Positions 19,163 to 27,686 of a stretch of 64,000 bases of DNA are shown one piece after another. The stretch lies in NCBI GenBank assembly GCA_020073145.1, contig JAIQFS010000014.1, positions 1 to 64,000 on the forward strand, given 5' to 3'. A model generated the notes under the pieces. That model did no database searches, had not been told where the DNA came from, and saw only the letters and a list, made by a program, of their open reading frames with translations. How positions within the stretch are numbered: the first letter of the stretch is position 1; the number at the start of each line of letters is the position of its first letter. The DNA comes from Terriglobia bacterium (GTDB lineage Bacteria; Acidobacteriota; Terriglobia; Bryobacterales; Bryobacteraceae). A program made the translations under genes and the position numbers.

Positions 19163-20524
19163 CTAGGATGTAGCGGCCGCACTTCCCTTGCGGCGTTGGG
19201 CTAGATCGTCCGCGATCGACCGGGTGTTCTCGCGAGTGAGCGGATACAACAAGAGGCAAGCCGCGGTGGCCAGGAAAAAGACGCCGGCGTAAACGCTCGC
19301 GGTGAGAACGATGCCTTGCTGCGTCTCTACCGTTTGGACGGCAGCCCCGGATTCCAGGCCGTAGGCGGCCAGCAGCCATCCGGCGATGGCGCCGCCGAGC
19401 GCCAGACCCGCCCACAACGCAAAGACGATGCCGGAAGTCACAGTGCCGGTAGCGCGGCGCCTCGTCTTCCATTCGCCGTAATCGGCAACGTCGCCCATCA
19501 TCGCCCACAAGATCGGGCCCGAGAGCCCGAACGAGAATTGGCGCAGAACTTCTACCGCGATGATGACAGAAGTAGAGTGTGGCGGGATCACGTAGAGCGC
19601 CAACGTGAAGATACCCGTCAAGGCCATACTGGCGATGAAGAGCTGCCGCTTGCCGATGCGAACCGACACGGCGGTGGAGAAGGCCACACCCACCAGCAGC
19701 GAAGCGAGACCGAAGCCGTTGAACCAAGAGAATAGGGTGGCATCGCCCGCGACAAACCGAAAGTACGGCAGCATGACATTGCCGCGCACGAGAATCGCCG
19801 TGAAGTAGAACAAGGTCACCAGAAACAGCACGACCCAGGGCCGGCTGCGGAAGAGATCCGACAGGTCCTGGCCGAGCGAGGTTTTCTGCAGGGGATCGGG
19901 CTGGATGCGCTCTTTGGTCACAAAGAAGGTGATGAAGAAGAAGACGATGCTGAGCAGCGACAAAAAGCCCATGGTCAACTGGTAGCCGCGCGCATCATTG
20001 CCGCGCCCGAGGAACGCCACCATGGGAACGGCGAGGCTCTGCACGATGAACCCCGCGCTGTTCGCGGCGATCTGGCGGTACGACGAGATGCTGGTGCGTT
20101 CGTCCGGGTCCTGGGTCATGACCGCCGTCAGGGAAGCGTATGGGACGTTGTTGACGGTGTAAATGACGCGCAGCAGGATGTAGGTGGTCCAGGCGTAGGC
20201 GATCTTGCCGCCCGCGCTGAGCTGGGGTGTGGTGAATGTCAGGATGCTGATGATCCCAAACGGCACGGCTGTCCACAACAACCACGGGCGGAACTTGCCC
20301 CACCGGCTGTTGGTCCGGTCCGCGATGATTCCCATCACCGGGTTGAAGCACGCAACGCCCAAGCCGACGACGAGGAAGAGAGTTCCGGCCTGGGCCGCGC
20401 TCAGACCGAAGGTACGGGTATAGTAGTCCAGCTGCAGGGCCAGCATGGCTTGAAAGACGAAATTCGCGGCCATGTCACCCAAGGCGTAGCCGGTCTTTTC
20501 ACCAACCGAAAGTTTCTGGATCAT
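19163..20524 (-). CDS. GPH-family (MelB/XynP-like) sugar:cation symporter
   Basis: 453 aa, about 12 transmembrane helices. The N-terminus '[16 protein letters not shown]' and the loop '[20 protein letters not shown]' are the signatures of the glycoside-pentoside-hexuronide:cation symporter family; this loop is the conserved cytosolic 2-3 loop. The central '[25 protein letters not shown]' region (shortened here) also matches the family. Given neighbours GH10, GH67 and GH3, the cargo is most likely xylo-oligosaccharide, xylose or an (aldo)uronate. It starts 24 bp after the cytosolic GH3 gene and ends 8 bp before the xylanase gene. It would be the inner-membrane step after the TonB receptor. Confidence 0.9.
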   Translation of the reverse strand: MIQKLSVGEKTGYALGDMAANFVFQAMLALQLDYYTRTFGLSAAQAGTLFLVVGLGVACFNPVMGIIADRTNSRWGKFRPWLLWTAVPFGIISILTFTTPQLSAGGKIAYAWTTYILLRVIYTVNNVPYASLTAVMTQDPDERTSISSYRQIAANSAGFIVQSLAVPMVAFLGRGNDARGYQLTMGFLSLLSIVFFFITFFVTKERIQPDPLQKTSLGQDLSDLFRSRPWVVLFLVTLFYFTAILVRGNVMLPYFRFVAGDATLFSWFNGFGLASLLVGVAFSTAVSVRIGKRQLFIASMALTGIFTLALYVIPPHSTSVIIAVEVLRQFSFGLSGPILWAMMGDVADYGEWKTRRRATGTVTSGIVFALWAGLALGGAIAGWLLAAYGLESGAAVQTVETQQGIVLTASVYAGVFFLATAACLLLYPLTRENTRSIADDLAQRRKGSAAATS

Positions 20525-20548
20525 ACGCGCCTCGCTCTGCTGGTGCCG

Positions 20549-22861
20549 TTATGGCGTCACGGTCAGGGTGATCTTTGTCAGGTCCTGGTCGCGCGATGAA
20601 GTGCCGACCATGATTTCGAATTCGCCGGGCTCGACGATGTACTGCATGTCGATGTCGTAGAAGGCGAGCCGGTCCGGCGTGATCTCAAACGCGACGGTTT
20701 TGGTTTCACCGGGTTGGAGCGGGACCCGTTCGAACCCTTTCAACTCTTTGACGGGCCGCGTGACCGAGCTGACGCGGTCGCGAATGTACATTTGAACGAC
20801 TTCGGTTCCGGGGCGCGCGCCGGTGTTGCTGACGTCGGCCAGGACACGCGTGGAGCTGTCCCGGCGGATCGTCTGTTTTTCCAGCCGCACATTCTTGACC
20901 GCGAAGGTGGTGTAGCTCAGGCCATACCCGAAGGCATAGAGCGGGGACACGTCGTCGAAGAGATAGCCGCGGCGGGCCGACGGTTTGTGGTTGTAATACG
21001 CGGGCAAATGGCCGACGGAGCGAGGGACAGTGATGGGCAGCTTGCCGCCGGGGTTGAAATCGCCGAATAAGACCTCGGCTACGGCCCGCCCGGTCTCCTG
21101 GCCGAGATAGAAGCATTCCAGGATTGCCGGCGCGCTCTGACTGACGGCATTGATCGAGAGGGGCCGGCCATTGAACAGCAGGACGATGACAGGCTTGCCC
21201 GTAGCGAGCATGGCCTTGACCAGCTCGTCCTGCTTGCCGATCAAATCGAGGCTGGTCCGGTCGCCCATGTGTTTCAGGCTCCAGGCTTCGCGCGAAGTCT
21301 GCTCGTTGCCGCCGATGGCCAGCACAATCAAGTCCGCCTTCTTGGCGATCACGACGGCCTTGGCGATCTGTTTGCGGTCTTCCTGGGGGTCGCTGGGGAT
21401 GACCTCGTCCTGATTCCACGAACCGCCCACCGTGATCTTGCAGCCCTCGCTGTACACCACTTTGGCGCGGTCGCCCACTTTGTTGCGGATGCCTTCGACC
21501 AGGGTGACGTTGGCCTTGGGCACGCCGCTATAGCCGCCCAGCAGGCTGCGGTTGGCGTTTGGACCGATGACCGCGATGGACTGAATCCCATCGAGACTCA
21601 ACGGCAGCAGGTTGTTGTCATTCTTGAGCAGGGTGATGGCTTCGCGCGCGCCCTGCAAGGCCAGCTGGCGATGCTCCGGACAGCCGACGACGCGATCGGC
21701 CTCGGCGGGGTCCACGTAGGGATCGTCAAAGAGCCCCATCTGGAATTTCCAATGAAGCATGGGGGCCACCAGATCGTCTAATTGCGACTCCTGGAGCGCG
21801 CCCTCGCGGACGAGTTCGACCAGGTGCAGGTAGCAATCCGGTTCCGGCAACTCGATATTCACGCCGGCCCTGACCGCGAGCGCGCACGCCTCTTTTTTGC
21901 CGGCCGCCACAAAGTGGCCATGGGTGTCGGGACGGTCGCCCAACTCCCAAATGGCATAGTAGTCGGCAACCACGAAGCCCTGAAAGCCCCACTCCTTGCG
22001 AAGCACGTCGCGCAGCAGCCACTGGTTGGCGTGAGAGGGCACGCCGTCGATTTCGTTGTACGACGCCATCACGCTGATCGCGCCGCCTTGTTCGAGCGCT
22101 TGTTTGAAGGGGTACAGGAACGTTTCGCGCAGCACGCGCAGCGGGACATTGGCCGGGGCGCAGTTCATGCCCGATTCCGGCTGGCCGTGGCCGACGAAAT
22201 GCTTCAAGGTGGCGATCACGCGCCGCTTGTCGCGGAAGGAAGCATCGCCTTGAAACCCGCGCACGGCCGCGATCCCCATGCGCGAAACCAGGTACGGATC
22301 TTCGCCGTACGTTTCTTCGACGCGGCCCCAGCGCGGATCGCGCGCCACGTCCACCACCGGGGTGAGGGCCTGATGGGCGCCGCGCAGCCGGGCCTCGGCC
22401 GCGGTCATGGTGAAGAGCGATTCCACCAGTTGCGGATTGAAGGTGGCGGCCAGCGCGATGGGTTGCGGAAAGCTGGTCCCGCCGAGGGCCGCGTGACCGT
22501 GCAGACATTCCTCGTGAAAGATCACGGGGATGCCGAGGCGGCTGTTCTCCAGGAAGAACTTCTGGATGGCGTTGGTCAGCTCCGCCATGCCGCGGGCGTC
22601 CTTGCCGGTACCGGCATCGCTGGGACGGCCGACCTGTCCCAGCCCGTGTCCTTCTTGGAACGCGGTCCCGGCTTTCTCGAAGTCGAAATCGCCGTCGGCG
22701 TCGAGCAGCGTCTGCGCCTTTTGCTGCCACACGCACATCATCTGCGCGGCCTTCTCTTCGAGGGTCATGCGCGAGAGGAGATCCTGGACCCGTTTCGCCA
22801 CGGGTAAGCCAGCAGTCCGATACAGCGCGGCCTCGGCTTTGTTACTCGGAGTTTTCATCAT
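20549..22861 (-). CDS. Cytosolic GH3 beta-xylosidase/beta-glucosidase
   Basis: 770 aa with no signal peptide or transmembrane segment, unlike the other two GH3 enzymes here. Motifs: 'RMTLEEKAAQMMC', 'FHEECLHGHAALGGTSFPQP', 'DPRWGRVEETYGEDPYL', 'KHFVGHGQPESG', the nucleophile Asp in 'FVVADYYAIWEL', then the second GH3 domain ('FNGRPLSIN', 'GNEQTSREAWS') and a C-terminal fibronectin III-like domain ('DVSNTGARPGTEVVQMYI'). There is no PA14 insert. It should hydrolyse imported xylo-oligosaccharides in the cytosol. The GTG/ATG context shows 4 bp overlap (ATGA) with the GH67 stop; a second ATG directly follows, so the start could be one codon later. Confidence 0.92.
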   Translation of the reverse strand: MMKTPSNKAEAALYRTAGLPVAKRVQDLLSRMTLEEKAAQMMCVWQQKAQTLLDADGDFDFEKAGTAFQEGHGLGQVGRPSDAGTGKDARGMAELTNAIQKFFLENSRLGIPVIFHEECLHGHAALGGTSFPQPIALAATFNPQLVESLFTMTAAEARLRGAHQALTPVVDVARDPRWGRVEETYGEDPYLVSRMGIAAVRGFQGDASFRDKRRVIATLKHFVGHGQPESGMNCAPANVPLRVLRETFLYPFKQALEQGGAISVMASYNEIDGVPSHANQWLLRDVLRKEWGFQGFVVADYYAIWELGDRPDTHGHFVAAGKKEACALAVRAGVNIELPEPDCYLHLVELVREGALQESQLDDLVAPMLHWKFQMGLFDDPYVDPAEADRVVGCPEHRQLALQGAREAITLLKNDNNLLPLSLDGIQSIAVIGPNANRSLLGGYSGVPKANVTLVEGIRNKVGDRAKVVYSEGCKITVGGSWNQDEVIPSDPQEDRKQIAKAVVIAKKADLIVLAIGGNEQTSREAWSLKHMGDRTSLDLIGKQDELVKAMLATGKPVIVLLFNGRPLSINAVSQSAPAILECFYLGQETGRAVAEVLFGDFNPGGKLPITVPRSVGHLPAYYNHKPSARRGYLFDDVSPLYAFGYGLSYTTFAVKNVRLEKQTIRRDSSTRVLADVSNTGARPGTEVVQMYIRDRVSSVTRPVKELKGFERVPLQPGETKTVAFEITPDRLAFYDIDMQYIVEPGEFEIMVGTSSRDQDLTKITLTVTP

Positions 22862-25350
22862 TCGGGTGATGGTTCAATTTCGATGTAATCGAGGCCCGCG
22901 GCTTCACCGCCATCGGGCTTGCCTTCTATGCGGATCTGGTCCCCGGGCCGGAGAGCGATACCGGCAATCGCGCGCCGCGCCGACGAAGAGCCGTCCATTT
23001 CCTTAGTGGGCACGCGATCGTCAGCCGCCCATTCATCGACCACCTGGTTCGAAACGCGGACACGGTAATGAGCGACGCCGGTGTTCTGGTCGAAATACCG
23101 TACCCGCAAGGTGTACCAGCCTGGCGCCCCAGTGTAGCGGACGCTGGCGGCGCACTGGGCGAGAGGACAACTCACGGCTTTGCCGCCGGACGCGGCCTCC
23201 CAGGGTGTAACGTCCACCGTCTGGTAGCCCTCCAGGCTCATCGATTCGGCCTCCACACGGCCGGGGTAATGGCCCACGCGGCCGTGTGCATCGGGAACGC
23301 CGGATTCGCGCAAAAACCAATTGGAGACCGCGTCGCGCCAGAGCTCCGCCTGCCCGGCCTGGTACTCCAACTGTTTGTGCACGGCGCGGTATCGCTCATC
23401 GTCGATGCGGCCGGCCAGCGATTCCCATTCGTCCGCGTAGCCCTCGGCGGTCTCCGCGCCCTGGTAGTGCGAGTCGTAGAGGGACTGGATCACCGTCTTG
23501 CCGGAATGGAGGCGATAGGTATACGGCACGTGGTGCAGGAACAGCAGCAGTTCGTCGGGGCAGGTCTCCAGCGATTCGTACCCCTTGGCCACGGGCGCGC
23601 GGTATTGACCGATGAAGCCGGTGCCGGTGGCGACGGTCCGATCCATGCCGACGCCTTGACGGTCGGCGCGGTGCCACTGGCCCCACCCGTTGCGCTCGGA
23701 AGCCTCCACGTTGACGCCATAATGATTGCCGACGATGTCGGTGAGGCCCTGCAAGCCGAGCGGGCCGGTGTAATCCTCATAGGCGCGCCAGGACTTGAGC
23801 TGCATTCCGGTAATGGTGTCGACGACCTTGGGGTCGCTGCCGAAGGTGAGGCGGGTCCACTCCTCCGCGATTTGCCGGGCGCTCCGATCGGGATTCCAGG
23901 CCAGCCGCCCGAAGCCGTAGAGGTTCGCCTGCGACAGGTGATTGCCGAGCCAGTTGTCGTCGAGGCCCACATTGACCACGCCCACGAAGCCGCCGGTCGG
24001 CCGATGGAACACCTTGCCGGCCACGAGCGATTTCACCGGGCCGGGGCCCAGGTCAAAATCCAGCGTCTCTTTCCACATGGGGACCAGGAACACCAGGAAC
24101 CGGGCCTGCCCCATGTATTCCTGGGTGACTTGCAGTTCGGCGGCCTGGTTGGTGTTTTCAAGCCCGCCAAACAGCGGGGAGGCGGGCTCGCGCACCTGGA
24201 AATCGATCGGACCGTTCTTGATCTGGATCACGACATTGGCGTCGAACTGGCCGTCGAGCCCGTGGAAATTGTCGTAGGCGGCGCGGGCGCGATCGTTCTT
24301 CAAATTGCGCCAGTCCATGTGATGATCGTAGACGAAGCCGCGATAGAACAGAAGGCCGCCGTGCGGCTGGAGAGCGCGCGCCACCACGTTGGCGGCGTCG
24401 GCGTGCGTCCGGCCATAGGTGGAAGGACCGACGCGCCCTTCCGAATCCGCCTTCATCACGAAGCCGCCCAGGTTGGGAACGGCGGCGTAGAGTTGGTTCG
24501 CCTCGGCTGTCCACCACGCGGCGACTCGGGGATCGAGCGGGTCGAACGTGTCCAGACCGCCGAGCGTCTTCGGGCTGCCGAAATCCACCGAGAGCGCCAC
24601 CTGAACACCCCAGGGACGAAACGCGGCGGCGATGCGCGCGAGTTGGGGCAGGAAATCGGGCCCCAGCAGGCGCGGGTCGGCATTCACGTTGCTGATGGAG
24701 CAGCCGTTGATGCCGAGCGAAGCCAGTAGGCGGGCGTACTCGCCGACGCGAGTCAAGTCGGCGCGGGCGTGACCATTCTCCCAGAAGATGGAGCGTCCGC
24801 CGTAGCCGCGCTCGATGGAGCCGTCCAGGTTATCCCACTGATTGACCCACCGGATGGGAGCGTAGGGCTCCTGCCGTTCGTCCAGATCGGCGATCGGCTC
24901 GCCCAACCCGATCTTGCGGAGCAGCGCAAAGCTGCCATACAGAACGCCACGGTCGTTCGCGGCGGTGACGACGGTGTAGCGGATGCCGTTGGCTTCGACA
25001 GTCTTGAGCCAGTAGCCGTCTGGCCCGAGGGTGGCGGCGAGGGAGAACTGGGGGGCGGCACGGCGAATCTCCGCCAGGGTGCCCAGCACGAACGCGGGTT
25101 CGGCCGGCACGCCGGCCTCGATCCGCAGGGTGCGGCCGAGCATGCCGCGGACTCCGCGGATCATCTCCTGCCGGGCGCTCTCGAGAACAACCGAATCGCT
25201 CAAGACCGTCACCACGGCGGGCAGCGCCTGGCGATACGGGCGGGCGGCGGCGTCATCGAGCGCGGCGTAGCGCAGCCAGGCGTTGGCACCGTTCTCCGCA
25301 TGCAGACTGCACGCCGCCAGCACAACCCATAGCCAACCGAGCCGGGGCAC
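22858..25350 (-). CDS. GH67 alpha-glucuronidase with C-terminal carbohydrate-binding-like extension
   Basis: 830 aa, longer than the roughly 680-730 aa usual for GH67. Signal peptide at 1-18. The catalytic barrel has E304 in 'MKADSEGRVGPS', D383 in 'KNGPIDFQVREP' and E411 in 'VTQEYMGQ'. The 28-residue spacing of the last two matches D365/E393 of the Cellvibrio enzyme, so the general acid and the water-activating pair are intact. GH67 removes (4-O-methyl)glucuronic acid from the non-reducing end of aldouronic acids. After the GH67 core, residues about 690-830 form an extra beta-rich module beginning 'PGRVEAESMSLEGYQ' and containing 'YTLRVRYFDQNTG', like a CBM6/CBM35 family fold. It overlaps the GH3 gene by 4 bp and follows the SDR gene by 9 bp. 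Confidence 0.93.
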   Translation of the reverse strand: MPRLGWLWVVLAACSLHAENGANAWLRYAALDDAAARPYRQALPAVVTVLSDSVVLESARQEMIRGVRGMLGRTLRIEAGVPAEPAFVLGTLAEIRRAAPQFSLAATLGPDGYWLKTVEANGIRYTVVTAANDRGVLYGSFALLRKIGLGEPIADLDERQEPYAPIRWVNQWDNLDGSIERGYGGRSIFWENGHARADLTRVGEYARLLASLGINGCSISNVNADPRLLGPDFLPQLARIAAAFRPWGVQVALSVDFGSPKTLGGLDTFDPLDPRVAAWWTAEANQLYAAVPNLGGFVMKADSEGRVGPSTYGRTHADAANVVARALQPHGGLLFYRGFVYDHHMDWRNLKNDRARAAYDNFHGLDGQFDANVVIQIKNGPIDFQVREPASPLFGGLENTNQAAELQVTQEYMGQARFLVFLVPMWKETLDFDLGPGPVKSLVAGKVFHRPTGGFVGVVNVGLDDNWLGNHLSQANLYGFGRLAWNPDRSARQIAEEWTRLTFGSDPKVVDTITGMQLKSWRAYEDYTGPLGLQGLTDIVGNHYGVNVEASERNGWGQWHRADRQGVGMDRTVATGTGFIGQYRAPVAKGYESLETCPDELLLFLHHVPYTYRLHSGKTVIQSLYDSHYQGAETAEGYADEWESLAGRIDDERYRAVHKQLEYQAGQAELWRDAVSNWFLRESGVPDAHGRVGHYPGRVEAESMSLEGYQTVDVTPWEAASGGKAVSCPLAQCAASVRYTGAPGWYTLRVRYFDQNTGVAHYRVRVSNQVVDEWAADDRVPTKEMDGSSSARRAIAGIALRPGDQIRIEGKPDGGEAAGLDYIEIEPSPE

Positions 25351-25359
25351 TTCTTCCTC

Positions 25360-26133
25360 CTACGAATTCACTCCGGAGGCCAGGTAGCCTCCGTCCACGG
25401 CAATACACTGGCCGGTCAGGAAGCTGGCGGCGTCGGAGGCCAGCAGCACGGCGACCCCCACCAACTCTTCCGGACTTCCGAAGCGCCGCATCGGGGTGCG
25501 CATCAAAATCTCTTGCCCGCGCGGCGTATCGAGCACAAACTCGCTGTTCAATTCAGAGGGAAAGACGCCGGGGGCGATGGCGTTGACGGAAATACCGTCG
25601 CTCGCCCATTCGCAGGCCAGGCTTCGAGTGAGAGAGAGCAGGCCGGCCTTGGCGGCGCAATACGCGGCCACCTGGTGAAAGGCCAGAAACGATCCCAGCG
25701 AGGCCAGGTTGATGATGCGCCCCCGCCCGCTCTCCTTCAAGGGCGTGTAAAACGACTGGCACGCGCGCAACACGCCACTCAAATTGGTGTCGATCAGGCA
25801 GGTCCAGAGCTCTTCCTGCATGGTGGCCGTGGGTTCCTTGAAGGTGTAGCCGGCGGCATTGACCAGAATGTCGACGCGCCCGAATTGCAGCAGAACCGCT
25901 TGCCGCAGAGCATCGATCGACTTGCGGTCGCGGACGTCCGAGGGCTGGCGGATGGTGCGCCCGCCGGCGGCTTCGACATCCCGGCAGGCCTCTTCGAGGT
26001 GCTCTTCGCGGCGGCCCGTGGGAATCACGTGGGCGCCGTGTTCGGCGAGGCCCACGGCGAGCGCCCGGCCCAGGCCGGAAGTGGCGCCGATCACTACGGC
26101 CACGCGATCAGTCAGGTCCAGGCGGTTCGGCAT
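25360..26133 (-). CDS. Short-chain dehydrogenase/reductase, sugar-acid type
   Basis: 257 aa, classical SDR. The nucleotide-binding motif is 'GATSGLGRALA' near residue 17; catalytic residues include Ser in 'NLASLGSF' and the 'YCAAK' Tyr/Lys pair; 'NAAG' is present at about residue 89. It resembles gluconate 5-dehydrogenase and 2-keto-3-deoxygluconate dehydrogenase (KduD)-type enzymes. It lies between the sugar-acid dehydratase gene (6 bp away) and the GH67 gene (9 bp away) in the glucuronoxylan operon. A role in reducing or oxidising glucuronate-derived keto acids, for example a fructuronate reductase step, is inference from context. Confidence 0.85.
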   Translation of the reverse strand: MPNRLDLTDRVAVVIGATSGLGRALAVGLAEHGAHVIPTGRREEHLEEACRDVEAAGGRTIRQPSDVRDRKSIDALRQAVLLQFGRVDILVNAAGYTFKEPTATMQEELWTCLIDTNLSGVLRACQSFYTPLKESGRGRIINLASLGSFLAFHQVAAYCAAKAGLLSLTRSLACEWASDGISVNAIAPGVFPSELNSEFVLDTPRGQEILMRTPMRRFGSPEELVGVAVLLASDAASFLTGQCIAVDGGYLASGVNS

Positions 26134-26139
26134 GTCCGT

Positions 26140-27384
26140 TCAGTAGGGGATGCGCACCGGCCGGGAATCGTTGGGGTCGGCCCAGCGGTCGTTGGGGACA
26201 ATCGGCGCCCAGCCCGGGCGGGCCGGGTCCTGATCATACGGGTAGTTTCCCAGCCGCTGGTAGAGTTCATGGTATTGCCGCAGCTTGTCGCGGTCCAACC
26301 GGACACCGAGGCCGGGCCCGCGCGGCACCGCGATCGCACCATCCTGATAACGCATCAGTCCCCCTTCGATGATATCGTCCGTCAGGTGATGATAGTGGGC
26401 GTCGGCCGCGAAAGAGAGGTTGGGAAGGACCGCGCCGAGGTGCAGCATAGTGGCCAACTGAATTCCTAATTCGCCGGAAGAGTGTACGGCGACGCCCAGT
26501 TGAAAGGTCTCGCAAACTCCCGCCGCTTTCACGCAGGCGCGGACACCTCCCCAGAACGTGGTGTCGAGCAGGATTACATCCACGGCCGTATCGAGCGCGT
26601 TGGCGGCCAGTTGCTCGAAGTTCACGACCACGGTGTTGGTGGCGAGCGGAATCCGCACCATCTGCCGGGTGCGGCGCATCCCATTCAGGCCGAAGACCGG
26701 ATCTTCGAGATAGTCGTTGCGCAACCCTTCGATGGCCTGGCCGAAGCGAATGGCCTGTTCGGTGGACCAGACGCCGTTGGGGTCGAAGCGCAGCGAATCG
26801 CCGGGGAGCGCGGCGGCCAGCGCGCGATAGGCTTCCAATTCATAGTCGGGCGGAAAGACGCCGCCCTTGAGCTTGTGCGTGGTGAAGCCGCAGCGGCGCT
26901 TGAGATCGCAGGCATAAGCGGCCAACTGCTCGATCGCGCGAACTTCGCCGGCGCCGCTTTGGGCATCGGGATAGCGGAAAAAGCAGTAGGAGGCGAACGG
27001 CACGCGGTCCCGCAGCCGGCCGCCCAAGATGTCACAGACCGGAACATCCCAGGCCTGGCCGAGGATATCGAGACAGGCAAACTCGAGAGCCGCCAGCACT
27101 TGCGTGCGGTTGTTATAAAGCGAAGCGGTGGGGTTGGCGATGAGGAAGCGCATCTCCTCCAGCCGCGCCGGATCGTGCCCCACCAGATACGCCTTGAGGG
27201 AGCGGAACACGGCTTCGGCCGATTCGCCTCCGCCGCCCATCTCGCCCAACCCGATCAGGCCGTTATCCGTCTCGACTTCGACGATGGTACGGACAAACCG
27301 ACCCCAGTGGCAGCCATTGGCGTGGCGCAATGGGGCCTCCAGCGGAACGGTGACCGTAGTGGCCCGGATGTCACGGATCTGCAT
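26140..27384 (-). CDS. Enolase-superfamily sugar-acid dehydratase (glucarate dehydratase-like)
   Basis: 414 aa. Mandelate-racemase/muconate-lactonising fold: N-terminal capping domain, then a barrel with the Lys-x-Lys motif in '[14 protein letters not shown]', metal ligands Asp in 'RFDPNGVWS' and Glu in 'YLEDPVFG', and the catalytic His in '[13 protein letters not shown]'. This set is the one used by glucarate dehydratases (GudD), giving 5-keto-4-deoxyglucarate. The start at 27384 fits the family N-terminus ('[19 protein letters not shown]'); longer open frame upstream is non-homologous. It is the first gene of the seven-gene operon, so it would act on the uronic acid freed from xylan, but an oxidised (glucarate) or isomerised form could be the real substrate. 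Cytosolic. Confidence 0.85.
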   Translation of the reverse strand: MQIRDIRATTVTVPLEAPLRHANGCHWGRFVRTIVEVETDNGLIGLGEMGGGGESAEAVFRSLKAYLVGHDPARLEEMRFLIANPTASLYNNRTQVLAALEFACLDILGQAWDVPVCDILGGRLRDRVPFASYCFFRYPDAQSGAGEVRAIEQLAAYACDLKRRCGFTTHKLKGGVFPPDYELEAYRALAAALPGDSLRFDPNGVWSTEQAIRFGQAIEGLRNDYLEDPVFGLNGMRRTRQMVRIPLATNTVVVNFEQLAANALDTAVDVILLDTTFWGGVRACVKAAGVCETFQLGVAVHSSGELGIQLATMLHLGAVLPNLSFAADAHYHHLTDDIIEGGLMRYQDGAIAVPRGPGLGVRLDRDKLRQYHELYQRLGNYPYDQDPARPGWAPIVPNDRWADPNDSRPVRIPY

Positions 27385-27559
27385 AGCAGTTAATCCAATC
27401 CTACAACAATATGTGCAGAATCGAACACCAAAGGGCCTGGGGCCGCACCGGCCTCGGCCGCGGAACGGGTCGGGTTCCAAATTGGGACCCGGGGCCTGGA
27501 CCCCCTGCCAGCTGAGTGTAAACCCACCAGAACGCGTCCGCTTCCAAAAACCGTATTCC

Positions 27560-27571
27560 AGTTTCTAAACT
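27560..27571. promoter_or_regulatory. Candidate operator palindrome
   Basis: AGTTTCTAAACT: two perfect 5-bp arms around a 2-bp centre, 30 bp upstream of the putative -35 box of the TonB receptor. It lies between the divergent xylan operon and receptor, where a ROK, IclR or response-regulator site would be expected. Short palindromes occur by chance, so this is weak. Confidence 0.25.
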
Positions 27572-27600
27572 CCGTAATCCGGACATCGGACAAAAGGGCC

Positions 27601-27632
27601 TTGACTTTTAGAATCAGTGAGGTATATATAAT
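27601..27632 (+). promoter_or_regulatory. Putative sigma70-type promoter of the TonB receptor gene
   Basis: TTGACT at 27601-27606 and an AT-rich block (TATATATAAT, 27623-27632) that offers a -10 box at 16, 18 or 20 bp spacing. The receptor ATG is 55 bp further on with an 'aggaaga' ribosome site. This is the strongest consensus-like promoter seen in the window. Confidence 0.45.
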
Positions 27633-27686
27633 TCTAGACCACAACTAAATGGACTCTCAATTGCTGAGGCAAGGGCAGGAAGAACT

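Larger units (their letters stand above)
27385..27686 (+). other. Divergent intergenic control region
   Basis: 302 bp between the start of the xylan operon (minus) and the TonB receptor (plus). It holds GC-rich imperfect hairpins near 27468-27515, a 12-bp palindrome at 27560-27571 and a sigma70-like promoter facing the receptor near 27601-27632. The half nearest the receptor is markedly more AT-rich than the surrounding genes. No convincing promoter for the minus strand could be fixed by eye. No coding sequence is seen. Confidence 0.6.
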
